The position numbers and the translations under genes are program-made. From NCBI GenBank assembly GCA_003427395.1, contig BFEA01000003.1, forward strand, positions 10,231,304-10,295,303: 64,000 nt of DNA. Direction: 5' to 3'. The DNA is from Chara braunii. Taxonomy: Eukaryota; Streptophyta; Charophyceae; Charales; Characeae. The notes under the pieces were generated by a model that worked only from the letters and a program-made list of their open reading frames with translations, made no database searches and was not told the origin of the DNA. Shown piece after piece: positions 21,328 to 32,040 of this stretch. The stretch's first letter is position 1; each line of letters starts with the position of its first letter.

Positions 21328-23784
21328 TTCTCATTACCTCTCCTCCTCCCTGCTCGTCTCCCCTCTCCCCCTCCCTCCTCGTCTCCCCTCTCACATCTCC
21401 TTCCTCCTCCCCTCTTCCTCCTTCCTCCCCTCTTCATCCTACCTCCCCTCCTCCTTCCTCCTCGTCTCCCCTCATCCTCCTTCCTCCTTCCTCCTCCTTC
21501 CTGCAACTTCCTCCTCCTTCCTCCTGTTGCATGCTACGTGGCACGCCCGCACATATATTTTTTTCCCCATCTTGTTCTCCTCGTCATCCTCATGCCTCCT
21601 CCTCCTCATCCCTCCTCATCCCCCATGGTCCTCCTCCCTCCTCCTTCCACCTCCTTCCTCCAACTCCCTCCTCCTCCTTCCTCTTCCTCCCTCCAGCTTC
21701 ATCCTCCTGCCTCCTTTCTTCTCCTCTCTCCTCCCGTCACATGCAATGTTTGAGAGTGGCACGACTTTTGTTTTTTTTTCTCTCGAACTTCCTCTAACTT
21801 CTCCTTCCTATTTCTCTCCCGCCGTCCACCTCCCTCCTTCCTTCCTCCTTCATCCTCTCCTCCTCTCTCTTCCTCCTGCCTCTTGCCTCCTCTCCTCCAG
21901 TTGCATGCAACGTGGCCACACCAGCACACGATTCTTTTTTTTTCATCTTGTTTGTGTCCTTGCCATTCTCTCCTCCTTTGCCTTTCTCCTCATCTCCCCT
22001 CGTCCGCCGCCTCCCTCCTCCCGCCACGTCCCCCCATGGCACACCGGCATACGATTTTCTTTTGCATCTTGTTCTCGCACTCGTCATTTTCCTCCCTCCT
22101 CCTCCGCTTTCCTCCTAATCTCCCTTCATCCTCTTCTTCCTCCTTCCCCCAACATCCACCTCCCCATCTCCCTTCGTCCTCTTCCACCTCCTTCCTCCAA
22201 CTTCCCCCTCCTCCCTCCTTCTTCGTCCTACTTCCTCCTCCCTCCTTCCTTCTCCTCCTTCCCGTTACATGCTACATGGCACACCGGCAGGCAATTTCCA
22301 ATCCACCTTCTTCTCATCCTCGTTATCCTCACCCTTACTACTTCCTCCTCATCTCCCCTCGTCCTCCCTCCCCCTTTCTCTTTCCTCCAGCTTCCTCCTT
22401 CCTCCAACTTCCTCGTCCACCTCTTTCCTCCTTTCTCTTTCCTCCAGCTTCCCCCTCCCTCCAACCTCCTGCTACTCCCTCCTCTCTCCTCCCGTCACGT
22501 GCAATGTGCGACACTGGTATGCAATTTCTTTTCTTTAATCTCAAACTTGTCCTTGTGATCCTCCGCATCCCTCCCCTCCTCCTCCTTCCTCCTCATCTCC
22601 CGTCCTCTTTCCTTCTCGCCATCCTTACCCCCGCTACTCCTCCTCCCTCCTCATTTCCCCCCGTCCTCCTTCCTCCTCCTCCCTCTTTCCTCCAGCTTCC
22701 TCCTCCTCCCTCCAACTTCCTCCTCCCCCTCCCTCCTGCTTCCTCCTCTCTCCTCCGTCTTGTGCAATGTGCCACACTGGTACGCAATTTCTTCATTTTA
22801 TATCAAACTTGTCCTCATGATCGCCCGCCTCCTTCTCCTCCTCCATCCTTCCTCCTTCCTCCCCTTCTCCCCTCGTCTTCCTCCCCCCTCCCTCCTCCCA
22901 CCTCCTGCCTCCTTCCTCCTCTCCTCCCGTCGTGTGCCACGGGGCACACCGACACAAGATTTATCTCCTCCATCTTGTTCTCATCCTGGTCATCCTCCTC
23001 TCTCCTCCTTCTCCTCCTTCCTCCACATCTCCCCTGGTCCTCCTCCCTCCTCCTTCCTCCTCGTATCTCCTCCCGTGCCGTGCCAGGTACCACACCGCCA
23101 TGCATTCTTTTCTTTTCATGTTTTCCTCGTCCTCCTCCTCCTCTCCCCTCATTGTTATCCCTTCTCCTTCCTTCTTCCTCCACCTTCCTCCGCACTTGTT
23201 CTCATCCTGGTCATCCTCCTCTCTCCTCCTTCTCCTCCTTCCTCCACATCTCCCCTGGTCCTCCTCCCTCCTCCTTCCTCCTCGTATCTCCTCCCGTGCC
23301 GTGCCAGGTACCACACCGCCATGCATTCTTTTCTTTTCATGTTTTCCTCGTCCTCCTCCTCCTCTCCCCTCATTGTTATCCCTTCTCCTTCCTTCTTCCT
23401 CCACCTTCCTCCGCACTTGTTCTCATCCTGGTCATCCTCCTCCCTCCTCCATCTCCTTCTTCCTCCTCATCAACCCTCGCCCTCCTCCTTCATCGTTCCT
23501 CGTATCTCCTCCCATCCCATGCCAGGTGCCACACCGGGCACATTTTTTGTTTTCATCTTTTTCCCGTCCTCCTCCTCCTCGTCTTCACTCGTCCTCATCC
23601 CTCCTCCTTCCTCTCCCTCTCTCCTCCGCTGGCACACCATTTAGTTTGTTCACCTTTTTCTCAACCTTGTCATCTTCCTCCCTCGCCCTCTTCCTCCTCC
23701 TCTCTCCTTCCGTCGCTTGCCACATGACACACTGGTTTTTCCATCTTACTCTCGTCCTCGTCATCCTCCTCCTCCTCCTTCCCT
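21328..23784. repeat. Polypyrimidine minisatellite, about 12 units of 110-240 bp
   Basis: Over 2.4 kb the plus strand is almost all C and T (CCTCCTCCTTCCTCC style). At intervals there is a non-pyrimidine core resembling GTTGCATGCAACGTGGCACACCGGC followed by a T-run. Cores lie near 21528, 21739, 21899, 22035, 22262, 22491, 22757, 22930, 23073, 23294, 23520, 23625 and 23712. Two units are near-identical with a 221 bp period (22974-23194 and 23195-23415). Long Ser/Pro-rich frames here come from the low complexity and are not genes. Confidence 0.85.
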
Positions 23785-23786
23785 TC

Positions 23787-23846
<60 letters not shown>

Positions 23847-23847
23847 N

Positions 23848-23934
<87 letters not shown>
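23785..23934. repeat. (CT)n microsatellite with one ambiguous base
   Basis: About 75 CT repeats with a single N at 23847, directly continuing the polypyrimidine minisatellite. Confidence 0.95.
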
Positions 23935-23936
<2 letters not shown>

Positions 23937-24020
23937 CGCGCGGCGCCATGGCGAGGGTATCTTCTTCTCCATCTCCAGCGGGAGAGGACCTCTCTGCCTG
24001 GCCGCCTTGTCATTTGCCCG

Positions 24021-24130
24021 CAGTCGCACGTACCAGTGAGCAAGAGCCCATTTGGACGCAGTCGCGCGTACCAGCAGGCGGGAGCGTGTTTGCCAGCAGT
24101 TGCACGGACCAGCGAGCAGGAGTGCCTTCG
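24021..24130 (+). repeat. Three 38 bp tandem units
   Basis: CAGTCGCACGTACCAG at 24021, CAGTCGCGCGTACCAG at 24059 and CAGTTGCACGGACCAG at 24097 define a 38 bp period with diverged spacers. Confidence 0.6.
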
Positions 24131-24650
24131 GAAAAAGCAAGGCCCACGCACATTCGACCATGATGCGAAAGCAGTTTCTCCAAAACCCGCTACCCAAACG
24201 CTCACAGGGAGCAGAGATGGAAAAGAACAGAATGCAGGCCGAGGCCGACCTTCACTTCCAAAGTGAAAAATCCATCGGCACTGTAGGCCAATTGGATCGA
24301 ACGTAGGAAAACTGCATACAAAAGGAACCCATCGGTGCAAACGGTCAGAAAGATTCGGTACCCATGGACGATGGGCTTCAGAGCGTTGGGAGGATAATAA
24401 TAACTTCTCATATCTGGTTTAGTAACCTATCACACCACTGTTTAGAAACACAGAAACAGTGAGATGCTACCTTTCATACATTTGCAACCAGGGGCGTCAT
24501 AGGTTCAGTGAAACTTACAGTGACGGACGCGAATCAACCTGCAGGCAGTGAACACCCACCAAACTATAAAAAAATAGCCCTACACTCGATCCCAGCCTCC
24601 CAGAAACTGGACTCTGTGCTAGGATCCCATTTACCTGGAGTCTGTGTTTC

Positions 24651-25619
24651 TGAAACGGTTTCACCTATGTGATGTGACAGATGCAGATCCCAGGGCTCGA
24701 TCCCTAGACCTACCCTTACCCATTGTACAGTACCTGTTGACCCTTGCATGTTTGAACCCACGACCTGTCCTTAAAAGTCGCATGTCTGACTGCTGTACAT
24801 AGCGTGGTCGCGTGGGTTTGACCCGTACACTTTAGTTTTAGCAGTCGTAAGGGTCAGTCTAGGTCGTAGTTGCTACAGTTCCGAAGGGTCAGTCCTACGT
24901 CAACCGAGGACCTTCTAGACTAGTCTAAGCTGGCTCTTCGCAGGTAGTAGGAGTCAGTCTGTAGCTGAGTCAGCGAGGGGCAGTCCTAGTCCAGTCACCA
25001 AAGGGCAGTCCCAGTCCTACCTGGTCTAGTCAGCGGTACCCAGTCCCAGTCTCACCTAGTCTAGTCAGCAAGTACCAAGTGGGACTGTGTACATTCCGGG
25101 CCCAGGCCAAGAGTCCAGACCACCAACGAAACAAGTATAAATGAATAGGCAGCGTCATGTCATGCATTCATTCTGCCTGTGAGCCGTGCAGAAGCGCTGT
25201 CCAAGCGACTTGTGCATCGGAGGTCTGCAAGTGCCCGAAGAAGAAGAGGGTTGGGAGGTTGAAGAAGCGGCCATAGCCGCTAGCTTAGTTAGGAGGGAGA
25301 CGGCAGCCATAGCTGCCACGTACTATAGAGATAGGCTCTGTGTGTCTCGTGTGTGTGTATGTGTGTGGGACATTCAGGGTGATCGTAGCTAGTGTAGAGA
25401 GTGTGTGTGTGCATGTGAACAAGTTGCTGGTGGATACAGTTGATCGGGTGGGAATCTTTGTCTGGCGCTGGGCGCCATAACCATTCAAGACAAGTTGAAT
25501 CTGAACTGTGTTCCTGGCCACATTCTTATCTCTGAGCTTTGTGTGGGCACACTGCACCAGTTCATGTCGTCATCTGTTTGCATGCACGTGGGAAGCGAGA
25601 TGAGTCAAGTCTGATTTCA
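24651..25619 (+). mobile_element. Solo LTR of element B's family, with 5 bp target duplication
   Basis: 969 bp start TGAAACGGTTTCACC and end GTCTGATTTCA. They are flanked by a perfect GTTTC duplication (24646-24650 and 25620-25624). It is homologous to the 3' LTR of element B and to the LTR at 28.8-29.7 kb. Shared blocks include AGATCCCAGGGCTCGATCCC. A TATA-like GTATAAATG lies near 25135. No internal region remains, so it formed by recombination between LTRs. Confidence 0.88.
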
Positions 25620-25849
25620 GTTTCTAGCCACTGATCCACGTAATCTACGGTCCAGAACAAAGCACTTTCTTGTTTTAAGCCAAGCCACTTCTGACACCGC
25701 ATGTCATTCCATTTTATTGCCTTGGAACTCTTATTGTCGTCTTGCAATTCCCAGAATGGGAATTTTATGCCCCTGGAATAAACCTCCCCTCCGCCCAACA
25801 CTCCTCTCCACCAGATGAGGGGTGTTTATTTTAGCAAAGAAAAAGTTAC

Positions 25850-26009
25850 CTTTCAATGTTCTCCAACGGCTTCTCAAGGAGTGCAACAGTTATTGCAAGC
25901 ACATCCCCATCGAGGAGTGCTGACTTGAAACGTTGAAGACTCTCGTATTGTTTGTTGGCGTTTTCCGACACCGGGGAAACCGGAAGAGTCAAGAAAACAA
26001 GGACCTTAA
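25850..26009 (-). CDS. TIM: TIMELESS homologue, exon 3
   Basis: 160 nt between acceptor TTCGATGCAG and donor GAAAG|GTAACT. It encodes VKVLVFLTLPVSPVSENANK (the first codon is completed by exon 2), then QYESLQRFKSALL, ITVALLEKPLENIE. These are the characteristic TIMELESS segments preceding the EDDWKLVQL block of exon 4. It begins in phase 1 and ends in phase 2, matching both neighbours. Confidence 0.9.
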
Positions 26010-26435
26010 CTGCATCGAAAATCAACAACACAAAGGAGTGAGTAACAACAGCGCGACATACATTACCGCTTATACAATGTCATCTTCAAGTCAAGAAGAC
26101 GAAGAAAAAGAGCGTACAACTTGAATAGCACTCGGACCATTCATTACGCAGCTTCACATTAACTAGGCATTTGTGTGGTTAAAACGGACCACACTTACTG
26201 GTCCGGTAGCCAGAATTTCACTCAGGATTGTTTTCTTTCCTCTCCTCATCTCCCTAATAGCACTTGGTTGGTGCGCCAGACCAGCGGCTCATGGGTTCGA
26301 CAACCATCTTTTGACTTGACCAACAAATCAGTGACAAATTTCACTGAACAGATCGACCGATTGCAGCCACCGTTTAGCCCTCAACACCTGCAGATGGCCA
26401 GATTGCTGGCATGGTTCTCAAACATACAAAACAGT

Positions 26436-26531
26436 GTTGTTCGCTGGGAAATTCAAGTCTGAAAAAGACAGGGAAGATTAGCATGGCCCAACAAGGATGA
26501 CACACAGAAATTGAGAAACGGTCCAAATCTT
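26436..26531 (+). ncRNA. U6 snRNA-like sequence, probable pseudogene
   Basis: The 3' two thirds match U6: GGGAAGATTAGCATGGCCC, then AAGGATGACACACA, AAATTGAGAAACGGTCCAAAT and a short T-run. The 5' stem-loop is degraded, and the ACAGAGA box, which pairs with the 5' splice site, reads ACAGGGA. The AGC of the catalytic triad is kept. Total length is close to normal U6. It lies just upstream of TIMELESS exon 3, on the opposite strand. No TATA or USE element is evident upstream. Confidence 0.6.
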
Positions 26532-27229
26532 ATCAATTCAAAAAGCGGAAGAGACAAAACAGTGCACAATCACCATAGTACATCTGGATCAAAGTCCATT
26601 CATAAATGCATGGCAGCAGTTCACATCGGCAGAAGCAATCCACAGATAAAGGAAATCATCGGTTGACAGTCGTAGCACTGCAAACGATGATCTGGCAGCA
26701 TTTTGATGCATTGTGACGATGACGAGGCATGCCAGTGCAACATGCATGAAAAGCATGGAGGACCTGGGACAGTTGAAACTTAAAAGAGAGAACGTAGCAG
26801 CAACAACCAGAAGTGACAAAAAAGCAAGCTGGCAGCATCAACTGCCAACCACCAAAGTAGGTCACACAACCAGAGTACCAACATGACAAAAAAGTTTGCA
26901 GTGGCTTTTATCATTCCATCACCCCTTGGATTCTTCATCAGCACGGCCACAGCCACAGGATTACTTGGCCCGTCTGTCCTTCAAATAATCCTGTTATGGG
27001 AGCAGCCAAGAGAGAACTCCTTCCTACTTCAGTTTTCGACCTTCTCTCCTCTCCTCTCCACCTTCTGCTGCACTGGCCAGAAATAAGCACGTGGAAGGGA
27101 TGAGCAACCATCACCACTGGGTTTGCTCATCAGCACCACAAGGGACACAGGAACACTTTGCCTGTCAGATACTTGAGGCCATACGACAGAAATCAAGAGA
27201 GAACTTCGTCCCACTTCAACTTTCCACCA

Positions 27230-27305
27230 CCTCTCCTCTCCTCTCCTCTCCTCTCCTCTCCTCTCCTCTTCTCTCCTCTCCTCTCCTCTCCTCTCCTCTC
27301 CTCTC
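27230..27305. repeat. (CTCTC)n pentanucleotide microsatellite
   Basis: About 15 copies of TCTCC/CTCTC with one CTTCT interruption, in TIMELESS intron 2. Confidence 0.9.
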
Positions 27306-27826
27306 GGCCTCCCACAATGGCGATAAGTATGTGGAAGAGATGGCTTCATGACTACTTCAAACATCACTCTTGGCGTTGGGCACCCAAGCTGATTGCAAGA
27401 TGCTAGTGTGCTCAATGGAGATAACTTTGTTTAGGAGACTACTCAAATGAGAGCTTTTTCAATTTTCTTCTTATCACATTCCACCTATTTCCCCCTCTCG
27501 TTTGTTGCACACAACCAGGGCAGGTCTTCCCACTTCGGTCCTCTCCTCTCCTGCGTATGCATTGCGGCTTCATAACAAGCTGATTGAATGTTCATATTTC
27601 ATGTGGAACAATCATTGTCTCCACGGATGATAACTTCATGGTTTCCTCATTTCATTCCATCATACGCTGAGAGGACTAAAGTGTTCTGCCATCACTTATT
27701 TAGGCCATCAGTACATCAATTGGGTCATCTGCATTCCTTTTCGGGTCAGCCATTCACCACACTCTGCGCAACAAAATAATAAACCAATACAGATGAGACC
27801 AGAACAGGCTGAATGTAGGTGCGTAC

Positions 27827-27979
27827 TTGCATTCAGGACAAGATCCCCGTCATGCCTGTAGGTAGTAATAATAGGCACCAGGTCCTGCTGTACGATATTC
27901 CATTGCCCCAGTTGGTAAAACACATCCCTTGTCACTGGGTTGTCCCTCCGCAAGTACCGCTGCAAATCCTTCAGGTTCT
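27827..27979 (-). CDS. TIM: TIMELESS homologue, exon 2
   Basis: 153 nt between acceptor CACTTAACAG and donor ATGCAA|GTACGC. It encodes NLKDLQRYLRRDNPVTRDVF, then YQLGQWNIVQQDLVPIITTY and RHDGDLVLNA. This is one of the most conserved TIMELESS segments. Its first two bases complete a Glu codon with exon 1, giving ECLENLKDLQ, the usual family order. Its last base joins TT of exon 3 to continue LVLNAIKVLVF. Confidence 0.92.
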
Positions 27980-28795
27980 CTGTTAAGTGCCACGTACAAA
28001 TATCCAAGAAGCCAAAGCAGTCGGTTAATTCATTTCGCAATTGTTTTCAAGTCTGACGAAACAGTTTGTCACAGCCCCCCATTTGTTGTACCTTCTTCCT
28101 GAACCATGGGCGGTCCCTGACAATAAATGGTCAAGATCTATACGTATACGTGTGGTCAAAATAGCGGCAAAAACAGTGAAACAACAGGGAAAAAATGGGG
28201 GTGCATAGAAAAAGGAGCAACATCCAGGACTTGGGCAACAAAAGGAAGAAAAGAGAGCAGAAAAAGAGCACACAGGTAAGTGCTTGTACATGAGCATGAG
28301 GTGACCAAATACGAACTGGTACCAAAGCTGGTCTACAGCCTTCCTACATTCTATCCCAAAACCTGGACCCCTAAATGGTGTGTGAGGACAGGTGTTACAC
28401 CGACAGAGGAAAGAACAGGATCAAAAGCTCAAAGAGTTCAAGGACAAAAGAGGGTAAAGGGGTTTATACATTCAGTAGACGAGGAGGAGGAGAGGGTCAG
28501 AGATCCTAAGTGACTAATGAAGAGTTCAAGAGGCTGGTCACCAAGAGATCAACAATCAGGTAGACAAGGATGTAAAGTTACTGACGTCAAGAGGTCTCTT
28601 TGCAAAAGTGTAAGCAGTCTGCATGAGATGGCAACTGTGCACACTATTGCACTAGGAACTACAGGACAGACTATAGATGACAAATCTGCAACTTATCGAG
28701 GTCGGCAGTCGATGCAATCAACCGTCTGGCAAGGGACGCGAATGTGCCGTATCAAGCAATTCCTTGGCCAATGACAGTTCCGTCATCTACTGTTG

Positions 28796-29744
28796 TGCAA
28801 TCAGAGACTCGCTTTCTTCTTCATACAACATGCATGCAACCAGATGGTGAAGCACACTGGCGCTGGGCGCCCACACAACTCAGATACAAACTCGCTTCAA
28901 GATGGATATGGCGATTGCATGCCTTCACTTCACTTGTCCACTCAGGGTTTACATCCACTGTTTACACACACTCGACTCTGGACCTCCCTGGATATCCCAC
29001 ACGCACTCAAACTGTACCTCACTCACACTCACTTACACCCTGAAACACTGTCTCTAACCTAAGGCGGCTATGGCCGCTTGCTACTACTAACACCGGACGC
29101 TATCTCCTTCCCTCAGCCCACTTCGACTTCGGGCATCTGCAGACCACCTCGCACAAGTCGCCTGGGCAGCGCTTCCGCATGGTTCACGCAGGAATGAATG
29201 AATGGCTGGACGCTGCCTCTTGATTTATACTTCTGTAAGTCGCTGGTCTGCCCTTTTCCACCGGGCCCNTGGTGCACACAGTCCCTCATGGTACTTGCTG
29301 ACTGTACAAAGTGAGACTGGGACTGGGTACTGCCGACTAAGCGAGGTTGGACTCACCACTTGCCCACTTGCCTCTGGTCTGCTGTGAATAACGTGAGGAA
29401 AACTCGGAAGGCCACTTCCGGACCTTCCGGAAGTCTGTGGACTTGGCCTTTCGGGACTGTAGCAGCTACGGCCTTGACCTTTCAGGACTGTAGCAGCTAC
29501 GACCTTGACGTTTCAGAATTGCTACAGCTACAACCTCTACACAACTATGGCCCCTAGTCGACAGACCTACAGATCGAACCCCTACAGCTACACAGACCTA
29601 CGACAGGCAACAGTCAACTACCAAAACACAGGTCACGGGTTCAAACACACAGGGGTCGACTTGATACTATACACGGGTGTGGTAAGGTCTAGGGATCGAG
29701 CCCTGGGATCTGCAGCTGCTACTACTAAGGTGAAAACCGTTTCA
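28796..29744 (-). mobile_element. Solo LTR of element B's family, minus orientation
   Basis: About 949 bp from TGCAATCAGAGACTCGC (plus-strand left end) to ACCGTTTCA (right end), homologous to the LTRs at 9.1 and 24.7 kb. GTTG(T) occurs on both sides (28792-28795/6 and 29745-29748/9), a target duplication of 4-5 bp. One base is ambiguous at 29269. A TATA-like site on the minus strand lies near 29225. Confidence 0.82.
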
Positions 29745-29929
29745 GTTGTGACAACCAGGCCTCTAAGTATGTCACTTGGCGTCAGTGCACCAGCACCGTT
29801 AGGTCTTCCATTGAGTAGCCCTCCAGTGTCCAGTATTAGTCCGTTGTCTTCACTTGACTTCAATTGTACCAGTCTCTTCTGTACCTGTTCCCACCACTTC
29901 AGCCTCGTCTATCCTTGGCAAAACATCCA

Positions 29930-30260
29930 AATGAAGATGAGGCAGCTCTTCATTTCATTTTAGAGAAAAAGTAGAACTTGTATAGTTGGATAGCACCCGT
30001 TAGAACCTTCATAGAGATGAATGATACCCCTAAGGATCGCCAAGTAGTCGTAAGAGCCTCATGCTTGGGTGGTGCAGCACAGAGTTGGCTTGGCACAGGC
30101 CTTGAGGAGAATTGGACTGCTTACAGTGCTTAGTCAAAAACCGGTTCAAGGATCTGACTGCTGTACGGAAAGCATCGGATGATGCAAAGAATATAGAGAC
30201 CAACCAATTTAATACTGTCGCGGCTCTTACAAAGAAGGTTGACGAACTAATCTAGGTTGA
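29930..30260 (+). pseudogene. gag: Gag fragment of a gypsy element
   Basis: Frames read FIEMNDTPKDRQVVVRASCL with GGAAQSW downstream, then, after a frame change, FKDLTAVRKASDDAKNIE and VAALTKKVDELI before a stop. The first part has the form of the retrotransposon Gag capsid domain, where a conserved GxAxxW follows two helices. The element's other genes are not in this orientation nearby, so this is an orphan fragment. Confidence 0.5.
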
Positions 30261-30829
30261 GCAGACTATACCCCAGGACAACTCTTGAAATGGTATTGCA
30301 GGGCCTTACTAAAGAACAAGAGCAGTCTGTTAGCAGCCGAACCTCATCCTAACTTCCATACCCTTGCTTTCCTGTCTTAGACACCGTCAGTTTGGAAGCC
30401 ACTTTGATGATAACTAGGGCAGGAGCTGCAAAGGGGACTGTAGAAGGGAAGAAGAAACTGATCTGCACAAGAAAGAGAAAAGGGCGCTTGCTACCTGTGA
30501 CAACAGACCATAAGAGTGGCCTTACGAGGAACGTGTAGATCCACCAGGGGAGGAGGACAGGAACGACGCTCAGGACGGAGAAGTCCTTGCTGCAGCAAAA
30601 GACATGGGAAAGGGAGCCACTGGACCGGCATCTCCACAGGGTCAAGGGAACAGTCAAGGTCAACCATCTTCATCAGCACCGCTGAAGAAACCATGGGAGA
30701 TCCATAACATGCCAAAGGAAATCCTGCAGCAGAGAATTGAGAGGACACTCTACTTCCTACTACTTCTACTCACTCTAGCACACTCTCACTCTGTCCACGT
30801 GTCACTGGATGCTGCTTGAAGACTCAGCT
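30261..30829. other. Unassigned DNA between retroelement fragments
   Basis: Short overlapping frames occur on both strands (one has QGQGNSQGQPSSSAPLKKPW on the plus strand). Nothing recognisable. It may be more of the gag or leader of the fragment to its left. Confidence 0.3.
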
Positions 30830-31265
30830 CACACAGGCTTCCTAAGCCAACACCAGGTAGGAACTGCCAATCCCCACTCTCTGCCTTCACTTCCTGACTT
30901 CCACACTCCACCACTGTGCTGCGCTGTTATCGCTTGCCCAGCTATGGATGGTGCCAGCCAGTGGCCACCGCAGCTGCCTTCTTCTTCCTCAGGCGCTTCT
31001 CCATCCACTAGCAATGACCAGCGCTGCGGTGAGTTGCCTACTGCCTGAATTGACCCGTCTACAGCAGCTTCCCTCCTTGTCTTCTTCTGGAGGCCAATCT
31101 ACCGCTAGAACATGGAAATATACATTGCGCACACGCGTGCAGCACACCAGACGTGCGCAGCACACTGCGCACCCAGATGCGCGACGCGCGCCGGTGTGCG
31201 CGCACCTCGGGTCCGCGCACAGCGCGCTGCGCAGCGCACAGTGCCGGTGCGCCGCAAGTATGGAA
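30830..31265 (-). mobile_element. LTR-like fragment (element D), with CpG-rich tract
   Basis: This block lies just downstream, in minus sense, of an integrase C-terminal fragment and resembles the LTRs of elements A and C: CCAGGTAGGAAC, a CCCAGCTATGG block, and a GCGC/TGCGCA-rich stretch at 31119-31256. The LTR of C carries a comparable GTGCGTGTGCGCGCGTGC run at the same relative position. Boundaries are approximate. Confidence 0.4.
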
Positions 31266-31680
31266 CTGATCACTTGTAGAAAAAGGCAGAATTTTGGACG
31301 CAAGAAATGCAGGGTGAGTGTGAAGACGAGGAGGGACATTAATCACATGTAAGGGACCCTCAGGATCACTCCCTATGATGTCTAAGACAGTGCAGGGACC
31401 AAAACATTGAGGCATTGATTTCCGTGGCATGTCCTTCTCTGGCGCGAACTCAGATGACGTAACCCACGCCTTGTCACCCATCTGGAATGTTGGCAACCAC
31501 CTACGCAGATTTCCTGATTCTATCATACCCCTCTGGGCCTTGTAGCTGTTCTTCTGTACTCCGCACCTTTTTTTCGTACTCAAGGGCGTACTCAATACTT
31601 CCAGGGGCTGAGATAGACTTAAACAGAAATCCAGAGGAGTTCCGGGTTCTTTCTCCCTTTCTTCCACGCCCAGCAGTCCC
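31266..31680 (-). pseudogene. pol: Element D: integrase C-terminal fragment
   Basis: Minus-strand frame with LPTFQMGDKAWVTSSEFAPE, PQCFGPCTVLDIIG and HPAFLASKILPF. These correspond to the GPY/F-type region of gypsy integrases and align with the same part of element B. The catalytic core upstream and the chromodomain downstream are missing. The frame runs on into LTR-like DNA without homologous meaning. Confidence 0.65.
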
Positions 31681-31928
31681 TCAGTCTCTATTTCTGTGCT
31701 TCGCTGGCATAAATCTGGTCACCTTCATGACCAGCTGGGTCACTTTCTCAAAAACACCACGCCAGCTGGATTAGTACAGCCAACATACAGACAGGCTAAC
31801 TTAGCACAGACAAAATATCAGTGCAATCTGCCCCACTCATATACATGCATGTGACTGCTCAGCAACCATAGCAAAAAAAGAAAATCCGGTAGGAGCAATG
31901 GGAGAGAAAATAGGTCTGGTCTACTTAC

Positions 31929-32040
31929 CCAAGCATTCTTCACCCTTGACATAATGCGGCTCTAGCCCTTCCTCTTGTTCCATGTGACCCAACCCTGTTG
32001 CCACCAGAAGAAGGCCATCCATGTCCATGTATAGCACCAT
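31929..32040 (-). CDS. TIM: TIMELESS homologue, exon 1 with start codon
   Basis: The ATG at 32040-32038 opens MVLYMDMDGLLLVATGLGHM, followed by EPHYVKGEECL and the donor CTTGG|GTAAGT. TIMELESS proteins start with a helix of this type (xxLLxxCxALGxxE) and then the CLExxKDL segment split here between exons 1 and 2. 112 nt give phase 1, which exon 2 completes exactly. Met5 or Met7 could also serve as the start: homologues usually have only a few residues before the helix. The promoter should lie right of 32040, but no clear TATA box was identified. Confidence 0.82.

Larger units (their letters stand above)
17864..25849 (-). other. TIMELESS intron 3, about 8 kb
   Basis: The intron runs from donor GTAACT next to 25850 to the acceptor before 17863. 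It holds, from right to left, a solo LTR, a three-unit 38 bp repeat, a CT microsatellite, a 2.4 kb polypyrimidine minisatellite, LTR-like repeats, a transposon-type protein fragment and a poly(A)-ended repeat. The 17.9-18.7 kb part shows nothing recognisable. Confidence 0.7.

Noticed and set aside
21320-24266. Long Ser/Pro/Leu-rich frames (up to 614 codons) on the plus strand and Glu/Arg/Gly-rich ones on the minus strand
   Set aside because: They are produced by the polypyrimidine minisatellite and CT repeat; all phases are open at once and no domain is present.
26270-26310. GGGTTCGAC box resembling a tRNA B box
   Set aside because: No A box or acceptor stem at the right distance.
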